This document shows, piece after piece, positions 7,868-12,674 of a stretch of 12,725 nucleotides of DNA. The notes below the pieces were generated by a model. That model had not been told where the DNA came from and ran no database searches. It was given only the letters and a program-made list of their open reading frames with translations. Both the position numbers and the translations under genes were made by a program. Every line of letters starts with the position of its first letter. Positions within the stretch are counted from its first letter, which is position 1. Source of the stretch: an uncultured Blautia sp. (GTDB taxonomy: Bacteria; Bacillota; Clostridia; Lachnospirales; Lachnospiraceae); the NCBI GenBank assembly GCA_900542045.1, contig UQMI01000073.1:1-12725 (forward strand). Reading direction: 5' to 3'.

Positions 7868-9172
7868 TTAACCAATGGAAATTAATTCCTCTGTATATCG
7901 CGCATTTGGTTCTTCATGATCAATCCACATGGTCAGAAGCATAACGGCTCCCAGCCTTCCAGTATACATTACCAGGATAATCACCAGTTTGGCTGCCCAG
8001 CAAAGATCTGGAGTAATACCTGTGGAAAGACCAACCGTGCCAAAGGCAGAAATCACTTCAAACAACAGCTGTATAAACGTACACTCAGGTTCCAGTATAC
8101 ACATGAGAAAAACGGCCACGCATACAACTGCCATCGATAAAATCGCGATCATACTCGCTTTTGATATATTCTGTTTTGATATATTTCTTCGAAACGCACC
8201 AGGGGCCCGTTTTGTGCACATACCTCGAATGGCCTGGAACAATACGAAAAAGGTACTTGTTTTAATACCTCCGCCAGTGGATCCAGGCGATGCTCCAATG
8301 AACATCAAAATGCACAATACAAATAATCCCGCATTGGTAAAATCTCCTATAGCATAAGTGGAAAATCCTGCCGTTCTCGCTGATACACTATGGAAGAAAG
8401 CCCCCAGCCAGGAAATCTGTTCCGTAGCCTTTAATAGCAATGTACCCACTGTGATCAGCGTAATACTGGTTGTGATCACCACTTTGGAGTGCAGGCTCAG
8501 CTTGGAAAATCTCTTCTGTTTGCAGATATCCAAAATTACCAGAAAACCAATACCTCCAAAAAAGATCAGAAAACAGGTGGTCAGATTCAGCACCACATTG
8601 CTCTGATAGGGAATCAGATTGCGAAGCCCGCCTAAAATATCAAATCCTGAATTGTTAAATGCTGCAATCGAATGAAACACACTGATTCCCAATGCATGGG
8701 GGAAGGGATAATCCTGGATAAATACTGTTAAACTCAGCAAGGCTCCTAATCCCTCAAAACAGAGTGTCATCACAAAGATAGCCTTTACCAGACGAACCAG
8801 TCCTCTGTAGCTGTCCACATTCAACGCTTCTTTCACCAGGAGACGGCTTCGAATACTTACCCGTTTTCCGGCTGCAACGATCAGGCCTACTCCCACAGAA
8901 GTTACACCCAATCCTCCTATCTGGATCAGCACGGCTACGATTCCCTGCCCAATGGCAGTAAAATGATCTGCTGTATCAATGGCGATCAGTCCAGTTACAC
9001 AAACAGCACTTGTAGAAGTAAACAATGCATCAATAAAAGTTACTTCTGCCCCTTCCTTCACGGAAAACGGCATTAAGAGCAGCAATGCTCCGCACAAAAT
9101 AGTTACCGCAAATCCCAATGCGATCAAACGCCCTGGAGAATGCAGATTTATATGATTCATTAACTTTTTCAT
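7868..9172 (-). CDS. ktrB: KtrB/TrkH-type K+ channel subunit
   Basis: A 434-aa membrane protein, close to the usual KtrB length. The four pseudo-repeats of the Trk/Ktr/HKT fold are visible by their filter loops: TSTSAVCVTGL (52-62, Gly61), AAFNNSGFDIL (170-180, Gly176), SVSARTAGFST (262-272, Gly269) and SAFGTVGLSTG (375-385, Gly381). The gating loop GASPGSTGGGIKTST (293-307) and Arg406 in the last helix (VMYTGRLGAVML) are also family features. Start ATG 9172 has only a weak AAGAG-like site, and an in-frame TAG lies just upstream, so a longer N-terminus is excluded; ATG at residue 5 is an alternative. A hairpin and a six-codon ORF lie just upstream. With KtrA it would import K+, driven by Na+ or the membrane potential. 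Confidence 0.94.
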   Translation of the reverse strand: MKKLMNHINLHSPGRLIALGFAVTILCGALLLLMPFSVKEGAEVTFIDALFTSTSAVCVTGLIAIDTADHFTAIGQGIVAVLIQIGGLGVTSVGVGLIVAAGKRVSIRSRLLVKEALNVDSYRGLVRLVKAIFVMTLCFEGLGALLSLTVFIQDYPFPHALGISVFHSIAAFNNSGFDILGGLRNLIPYQSNVVLNLTTCFLIFFGGIGFLVILDICKQKRFSKLSLHSKVVITTSITLITVGTLLLKATEQISWLGAFFHSVSARTAGFSTYAIGDFTNAGLFVLCILMFIGASPGSTGGGIKTSTFFVLFQAIRGMCTKRAPGAFRRNISKQNISKASMIAILSMAVVCVAVFLMCILEPECTFIQLLFEVISAFGTVGLSTGITPDLCWAAKLVIILVMYTGRLGAVMLLTMWIDHEEPNARYTEELISIG

Positions 9173-9188
9173 GTCTGTCTATTCTCTT

Positions 9189-9226
9189 TTACAAAAGCGG
9201 TTCTTTCATCCCGCTTTTCTGCCTCC
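9189..9226 (-). promoter_or_regulatory. Hairpin with six-codon ORF in the ktrB leader (candidate attenuator or terminator)
   Basis: AAAAGCGG / CCGCTTTT (plus-strand arms 9193-9200 and 9211-9218) forms a perfect 8-bp stem. Its 10-nt loop contains an ATG (9209-9207) opening a six-codon ORF, MKEPLL, which ends in TAA at 9191-9189. An AAGGAGG lies 12 bases upstream of that ATG, a wide spacing. The T-run on the minus strand is only four bases, then GTAAAAG. It could reduce read-through into ktrB, mark the end of the upstream gene, or be a translated leader. Low confidence in any single function. Confidence 0.35.
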
Positions 9227-9264
9227 TTACAAATACAGACTGCCTGACAGCCTGCATTTCAATT

Positions 9265-9714
9265 TCAGTATTCCATTATGGCGCAGACAGACTGCCGTTT
9301 CTTTCCGTCCTTTGCCTGACAAATATACAGTTCCCGCAGAAATTCCGGAAAGAAAAACACATGCAAATATTCATATGTATAAAATTCCCTTCTCCTGAAC
9401 AACAGGAAAAGTAAACTTACAGACAACAAGAGAAGCAGCATAGACACAGATGTTCTTTTCGTTGAAAAATTTTTTCCATTTCCTGTGAATCCTGATACTG
9501 CAGGAAGTTTCTGCTCTGTCTGTCCGCAGATACCGTAAATATGTTCCGGTGTATGCAGTCCGTCAGCAGATTCGCAAAAAAACCTTTCATCCGGCAAACA
9601 ATCTGTATGCAGAGCGGATGTCCTCACGCCAACAGCGGACAGACACCCCAGAAGAAGACAGGAAACCATCAGTATGGTCACAATAAGAAGCGCGGATTTT
9701 CTATCTCGATGCAT
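9265..9714 (-). CDS. Unrecognised 149-aa membrane protein with two hydrophobic segments
   Basis: I do not recognise this protein. It is supported as a real gene by GGAGGA eight bases before its ATG and by a near-consensus promoter upstream. Residues 8-27 form a signal-anchor or lipoprotein-like stretch ending in LLLGC (Cys24). The middle (about 28-85) would be extracellular and has three cysteines (Cys39, Cys47, Cys63). A second hydrophobic segment covers about 88-107. A tail rich in basic and aromatic residues (RRREFYTYEYLHVFFFPEF, then YICQAKDGKKR) would be cytoplasmic. If both helices span the membrane, both ends face the cytoplasm. It is the first gene of the train that leads into ktrB, 92 bp away, and could be an accessory subunit or an independent small protein. 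Confidence 0.65.
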   Translation of the reverse strand: MHRDRKSALLIVTILMVSCLLLGCLSAVGVRTSALHTDCLPDERFFCESADGLHTPEHIYGICGQTEQKLPAVSGFTGNGKNFSTKRTSVSMLLLLLSVSLLFLLFRRREFYTYEYLHVFFFPEFLRELYICQAKDGKKRQSVCAIMEY

Positions 9715-9752
9715 CCCTTTACTCCTCCATCCAAAAAAGCTCTATAGCGTAA

Positions 9753-9781
9753 AAAGTACCACCAAACCACGGATTTGTCAA
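9753..9781 (-). promoter_or_regulatory. Sigma-A promoter ahead of the 149-aa protein and the K+/phosphate gene train
   Basis: Minus strand: perfect TTGACA (9776-9781), 17-bp spacer, then TACTTT (9753-9758). The predicted start is near 9746, giving a leader of about 30 nt to the ATG at 9714. No equally good promoter was found between here and the end of the train at 3658, so it may drive all seven genes. Confidence 0.75.
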
Positions 9782-9850
9782 TGTAAAAAACACTGGAATA
9801 CATTTCTTTCCTTTTGTGGCAGACTGCAAAATTTATCTGCTTTTTTCTTC

Positions 9851-9879
9851 AAAAAAAGACCTCAAATATCTTTGAGGTC
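9851..9879 (-). terminator. Intrinsic terminator of the tRNA-Glu/tRNA-Cys unit
   Basis: On the minus strand GACCTCAAA and TTTGAGGTC form a perfect 9-bp stem with loop GATA, followed by seven Ts (9857-9851). It begins 7 bp after the 3' end of tRNA-Cys. Confidence 0.93.
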
Positions 9880-9885
9880 CTTCAG

Positions 9886-9956
9886 AGGCGACAGCCGGAT
9901 TTGAACCGGCGATAAGGGTGTTGCAGACCCGTGCCTTACCACTTGGCTATGTCGCC
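9886..9956 (-). tRNA. tRNA-Cys (anticodon GCA)
   Basis: A 71-nt cloverleaf. The acceptor GGCGACA pairs with TGTCGCC and the discriminator is T73, as usual for tRNA-Cys. The anticodon stem GGGT/ACCC carries the loop CTGCAAC with anticodon GCA. The T arm is GCCGG-TTCAAAT-CCGGC. The CCA end is not encoded. It lies 46 bp after tRNA-Glu and directly before the terminator. Confidence 0.96.
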
Positions 9957-10002
9957 ATATATAATTTATATTCTCAATACTTCAGGAGTATGACAATATC
10001 AA

Positions 10003-10074
10003 TGACTCCAAGGGGATTTGAACCCCTGTTACCGCCGTGAAAGGGCGGTGTCTTAACCACTTGACCATGGAGCC
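10003..10074 (-). tRNA. tRNA-Glu (anticodon UUC)
   Basis: A 72-nt cloverleaf. The acceptor GGCTCCA pairs with TGGAGTC (one G.T pair) and the discriminator is A. The anticodon stem CCGCC/GGCGG carries the loop CTTTCAC with anticodon TTC. The T arm is AGGGG-TTCAAAT-CCCCT. CCA is not encoded. It is the first gene of the two-tRNA unit. Confidence 0.96.
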
Positions 10075-10165
10075 TTATGTTTTACAGAAATACCTGTAAT
10101 ATGATGTGCCAGGCAAATTGTCTGACGCCGGCTACCATTGGATTTTAACCGTGTCAACAGATGCT

Positions 10166-10194
10166 ATATTATCATATCCTTACGGATTTGGCAA
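10166..10194 (-). promoter_or_regulatory. Candidate promoter of the tRNA-Glu/tRNA-Cys unit
   Basis: Minus strand: TTGCCA (10189-10194), 17-bp spacer, TAATAT (10166-10171), with an extended -10 TG one base before it. Predicted start near 10159, about 85 nt upstream of tRNA-Glu. A weaker pair closer to the tRNA (CAGACA, 17 bp, TATTAC at about 10098-10103) is an alternative. Phased A-tracts lie directly upstream of the -35 box. Confidence 0.55.
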
Positions 10195-10198
10195 GAGG

Positions 10199-10224
10199 TT
10201 TTTTTCAATTTTTTCAATTTTTTT
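10199..10224 (-). promoter_or_regulatory. Three phased A-tracts upstream of the tRNA promoter (UP element-like)
   Basis: Read on the minus strand, runs of 7, 6 and 7 As are separated by TTG, with centres about 9.5 bp apart (10202, 10211.5, 10221). They sit just upstream of the TTGCCA box, about -40 to -66. A-tracts spaced by a helical turn bend DNA, and A-rich DNA at this position binds the RNA polymerase alpha subunit in stable-RNA promoters. Confidence 0.55.
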
Positions 10225-10250
10225 CAGCATTCATCTGTTCCGGCGCAGTG

Positions 10251-10412
10251 TCATCTCCGGTTCACTCCGGACGGCGTACGACAGAAGTCCAACAGCCATA
10301 GCAACCCATTCATTTCGGACAGCACCGCCGCCTGATAAAGCCATGCAGCAATAAAAACCCAAAATACGGCAGCCAGTATCACACAAAGTAATCCGGTAAT
10401 TCCAACAGCAAC
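10251..10412 (-). pseudogene. Remnant of a small hydrophobic membrane protein
   Basis: One frame off the GT4 start fragment, 53 codons read VAVGITGLLCVILAAVFW, a clear membrane helix, then WLYQAAVLSEMNGLLWLL and a short unrelated-looking end at TGA 10251-10253. The helix plus a Y-x-A/D-A-x-x-x-x-MNGLLW-like stretch recalls small membrane proteins of the phospholipase-D N-terminal-domain type, but I hold this weakly. It has no start or ribosome binding site of its own and joins directly onto the glycosyltransferase fragment, so I read it as the broken tail of another gene after a deletion. Confidence 0.4.
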
Positions 10413-10509
10413 CTTTGCTGCTAAGGACCTCCTGCTGATGCAGGAGTGCCTGTCCTACTCCGCTTTTCTTAACAATTTTAAAACCTCCGGCATAAAGATA
10501 CACTGACAT
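10411..10509 (-). pseudogene. First 33 codons of a second GT4 glycosyltransferase (truncated)
   Basis: ATG 10509-10507 follows AGGAGG at close spacing and comes 8 bp after the VTT gene stop. The protein begins MSVYLYAGGFKIVKKSGVGQ and continues ALLHQQEVLSSKG. The YLYAGG...KSGVGQALLHQ pattern is the N-terminus of GT4 lipid or polysaccharide glycosyltransferases, where it forms the first strand and the acceptor-binding loop of the Rossmann fold. After residue 33 the similarity stops abruptly. The same frame runs on with Cys-rich non-protein-like sequence to TGA at 10231-10233. A normal family member has 350-400 residues, so over 90% is gone. The intact ribosome binding site suggests recent loss. 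Confidence 0.7.
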
Positions 10510-10517
10510 TTTTCCTC

Positions 10518-11114
10518 CTATCCGATCCAGATCAGAAGCTGATTCCATACTGAATCCAGCAAAAAACTATACAGGAAAATCGCAAATGGCTTCCCTGTCA
10601 AAATAATAAGTACAAACCGCCGCCATGACATGGCAGTCGTGCCGGCCAGATAGCACAGAAAATCATCCGGTGCCACCGGCAAAAAAATTGCCGCTGCAAA
10701 AAACCTTTCGAAGGTTTTCTTTTCTTTGGTCCAGTTTTCATATTTATTCAGAAGATTCTCTCCAAACAGGACTGACAAAAAAGGACGTCCCCAGTTTTTC
10801 GCGATTGCAAAAGCGATGAGAGAACCAGCACATATGCCGGTATAATTGTACAAAAAGCCCTGTATCGTCCCAAACAGAATAATTCCTGCCAGACAGCCAA
10901 TCCCGCCGGGCAAAACAGGAAACACCACCTGCACGGCCTGAAATAAGATAAACAGTGCCGGTCCCCATATGCCGCATCTGCTGATCGTTTCTTCCATTTT
11001 TTCCTGAGAAGTAAATACGCCGCTTTGAAATCCCCATAGGAATACGCCGATACACACCGCCAGACTGAAGATCGAAATATAACGCATCATATGTTTTAAA
11101 GAACCTGCTTTCAC
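10518..11114 (-). CDS. TVP38/TMEM64-type VTT-domain membrane protein (DedA superfamily)
   Basis: A 198-aa membrane protein with a leading helix (about 10-29). The VTT core includes VVFPVLPGGIGCLAGIILFG (63-82), with a likely re-entrant loop at PVLPGG, then GSLIAFAIAKNWGRPF (97-112), FLPVAPDDFLCYLAG (144-158) and TGKPFAI (173-179). The paired proline loops and small-residue helices are the DedA/VTT signature. DedA relatives such as UptA move undecaprenyl phosphate; for TVP38-type members the substrate is not settled. The start is GTG 11114, overlapping the TGA of the broken glycosyltransferase (GTGA), with GGGAG nine bases upstream. The gene is therefore normally coupled to the glycosyltransferase, suggesting work on lipid-linked sugars. 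The frame is intact although both flanking glycosyltransferases are damaged. Confidence 0.88.
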   Translation of the reverse strand: MKAGSLKHMMRYISIFSLAVCIGVFLWGFQSGVFTSQEKMEETISRCGIWGPALFILFQAVQVVFPVLPGGIGCLAGIILFGTIQGFLYNYTGICAGSLIAFAIAKNWGRPFLSVLFGENLLNKYENWTKEKKTFERFFAAAIFLPVAPDDFLCYLAGTTAMSWRRFVLIILTGKPFAIFLYSFLLDSVWNQLLIWIG

Positions 11115-12272
11115 AGTATCATCTCCCGGCGTAGCCTGATCTGATCCCGGTAAACCTGTTCCACATCGGCTGTAAAAGCCGAAATGGAAAATTTCAGACC
11201 GGACTGTACAGCTTTATTTCGATAGACTGCACGAACTTCCGGACATTTCATAAACCAATCATTTTTTTCTGCAAACTCCGTATCCGTTTTGTACTGCCAT
11301 CCATTAACTCCCTCTGTCAATCTCCGATGAGACAGTCATCTCTTCGACACAACAGAGGAAGACCGGAAGAAAGCGCCTCTAAATATGTTAATCCCTGTGT
11401 TTCGCTGTTAGAGGCACTGACAAACAGATCGCCGGCATGGTAATAGCGGCTCACATCCTTCGGCTGTATCATGCCGGTAAAAATAACCTGCCTGTCTAAC
11501 TGCAGAGCATGTGATATTCTTTCCAGTTCATGGCGGTAAGGTCCGTCACCTACGAACAACAGTGTAAACGGAGCATCCCGAAGATGCGCCGCCCCCCGCA
11601 GCAATTCCTCACAGTTTTTCTCCTTGGCCAGACGCCCGACAAAAATCAACACTGTATTTTCTGAAGGGATGCCCAATTTTTTTCTGATTTTCATTCCCTC
11701 AGCCTCCAAAAAAGAACCGGTAAAATGTTCTTTCTCTATTCCGGTGGGAACCACATAAATTGTTTCCTGAATCCCATATCCAAGCAGCAGTTTTTTATCT
11801 TTTCTATCGGTACGATCAAACAATCTGTCTGCGCTGCCATGCGCCGTGACAGAAGCTGTACCGCTTTTCTCCCCCATTGCTTTACTGGAGAAAAATAATG
11901 GGTGTAATTCTCATAAACCGTGTGATACGTGTGCACAAGGGGAATGTTCAGAGTTTCCGAAATTCGATGTGCATACCGAAAAGTGCTGAATTCACAGTTA
12001 GAATGCACAATATCCGGTTTCCAGTCCATAATATCCTGAATCAGCCGTTCTCCGGATGCAATGCGTACCCTTGCTCCTGGATAAACCACTCCGGCCGGTA
12101 CGGATCCAAGATACGTTACACCCTCTCTGGAAAAAGAATGGGGCGTTTGAGATAAAGTCAATACTTTTACCTCATGTCCGGATTTTTCCAGTCCGCGCCG
12201 AAGATTCAGAACCGATGTCACAACACCATTTACTGCCGGTGTATACCAGTCTGACGTCAATAGAATCTTCAT
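11111..12272 (-). pseudogene. GT4 family glycosyltransferase disrupted by two single-base frameshifts
   Basis: Three frames together give one full-length GT4 enzyme of about 385 aa. Segment 1 (12272 to about 11797) holds MKILLTSDWYTPAVNGVVTS and the acceptor domain with VHTYHTVYENY. Segment 2 (about 11796-11320) holds VVPTGIEKEHF, VGRLAKEKN, GDGPYRHELERI and the E-x7-E nucleotide-sugar motif in SETQGLTYLEALSSGLP. Segment 3 (11320-11111) gives TEGVNGWQYKTDTEFAE and the C-terminus. One base is missing at the A6 run 11791-11796 and one near 11319-11320 (GAT TGA, where GAT TTG ACA would read through). ATG 12272 fits AGGAGG (nine bases) better than ATG 12278 (three). Relatives transfer glucose or other sugars to diacylglycerol or lipid carriers. 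Motifs are otherwise intact, so damage is recent, or reflects sequencing error or frameshifting. Confidence 0.88.
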
Positions 12273-12441
12273 AATCATATACCTCCTGTGCCTTGCCCAT
12301 TCACAGCAGACATTTTTCTGTAAATGTTCGAATGATCTGTTCTGTATTCAACATACCGCAGAAAGTTAAACTGCACCTTTTTTTAAGTTAAACAATAAAT
12401 AAATTCTTACAGGCGCGCAGGCAAGTCCCGGAATTTTTTTA

Positions 12442-12485
12442 TGTGACAGGAAAGTCAGAACAAAACATTCTGCTTTCCTGTCACA
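12442..12485. repeat. Hairpin repeat, copy 1
   Basis: TGTGACAGGAAAG-T-CAGAA pairs with TTCTGCTTTCCTGTCACA: an 18-bp stem with one bulged T and a CAAAACA loop. Ts flank the 5' side and As the 3' side, which is opposite to an intrinsic terminator on either strand. About 78% identical, in the same orientation, to copy 2 about 150 bp away. Confidence 0.75.
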
Positions 12486-12537
12486 CAAAAAAAACGCATG
12501 CCATATGGTTCAGTTCCATCATAGGCATACGCTGCAT
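12481..12537 (-). CDS. Possible 18-aa Met-rich small ORF overlapping a terminator hairpin
   Basis: ATG 12537-12535 follows AAGGA at a 5-base spacing. The ORF reads MQRMPMMELNHMACVFFV and stops at TGA 12483-12481. Five of the 18 codons are Met, four of them in the first seven. Its second half covers the terminator stem and T-run, the geometry of an attenuator leader peptide. No promoter of its own was found and the ORF may be chance, since terminator T-runs often encode Phe. Confidence 0.25.
   Translation of the reverse strand: MQRMPMMELNHMACVFFV
12487..12533 (-). terminator. Intrinsic terminator (minus strand) upstream of the GT4 pseudogene
   Basis: Minus strand AGCGTATGCC pairs with GGCATGCGTT (two G.T pairs), with an inner ATGG/CCAT stem closing an AACTGAA loop, followed by a run of eight Ts (12494-12487, the first two paired in the stem). 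It lies about 110 bp beyond the tRNA-Asn terminator and 215 bp before the GT4 start. It either backs up the tRNA terminator or attenuates transcription entering the GT4 locus. Confidence 0.75.
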
Positions 12538-12592
12538 AACGTTCCTTATTATTCTTTTCCGCCGCAGTGCGATCCACGCGGAGCGTTTTTGT

Positions 12593-12635
12593 GTAATAGG
12601 AAATTCAGAATAAAACGTTTTACTTTCCTGTTACA
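12593..12635. repeat. Hairpin repeat, copy 2
   Basis: Starts TGTAATAGGAAATTCAGAA and ends TACTTTCCTGTTACA. The outer arms GTAATAGGAAA / TTTCCTGTTAC form an 11-bp stem with one G.T pair. The centre is the perfect 12-bp palindrome TAAAACGTTTTA (12611-12622). Differences from copy 1 are mostly transitions, as expected for an old duplicate of one element. Confidence 0.7.
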
Positions 12636-12637
12636 TG

Positions 12638-12668
12638 AAAAAACCGCAAATGCTATGCACTTACGGTT
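12638..12668 (-). terminator. Intrinsic terminator of the tRNA-Asn transcript
   Basis: Minus strand AACCGTAAGTGC pairs with GCATTTGCGGTT (12 bp, two G.T pairs, loop ATA), followed by four further Ts. It starts 6 bp after the 3' end of tRNA-Asn. Confidence 0.9.
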
Positions 12669-12674
12669 CTGAAA

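Larger units (their letters stand above)
12279..12674. other. 396-bp intergenic region between the GT4 pseudogene and tRNA-Asn
   Basis: Apart from an 18-codon small ORF it holds no credible protein gene. Nearest the GT4 gene is AT-rich DNA with a direct repeat AAGTTAAAC at 12363-12371 and 12385-12393, exactly 22 bp apart, a possible operator or promoter zone. No convincing sigma-A promoter was found (best, TTGCCT-17-TATTTA near 12401-12430, is weak). Then come hairpin repeat copy 1 (12442-12485), a terminator (12487-12533), a GC-rich hairpin followed by five Ts on the plus strand (12562-12590), hairpin repeat copy 2 (12593-12635) and the tRNA terminator. Confidence 0.6.

Noticed and set aside
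9173..9264. c-di-AMP (ydaO-type) riboswitch upstream of ktrB
   Set aside because: The gap is only 92 bp and shows none of the long conserved ydaO core; only a simple hairpin is visible.
10152..10157. TTGACA (minus strand) as the -35 box of the tRNA unit
   Set aside because: The hexamer is perfect but the sequence 16-18 bp downstream (about TAGCCG) is a poor -10 box; the upstream TTGCCA-17-TAATAT pair with A-tracts is better.
11317..11322. Programmed frameshift at the second GT4 break
   Set aside because: No X_XXY_YYZ heptamer or homopolymer is present at GGA GAT TGA, so a plain one-base loss is the simpler reading.
10518..12278. Prophage or integrative element inserted at a tRNA
   Set aside because: Despite tRNA flanks there is no integrase, no duplicated tRNA 3' end as an attachment site, and no phage genes.
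12442..12635. CRISPR array
   Set aside because: Only two copies, 78% identical, about 150 bp apart with unrelated structured DNA between; no regular spacing and no cas genes.
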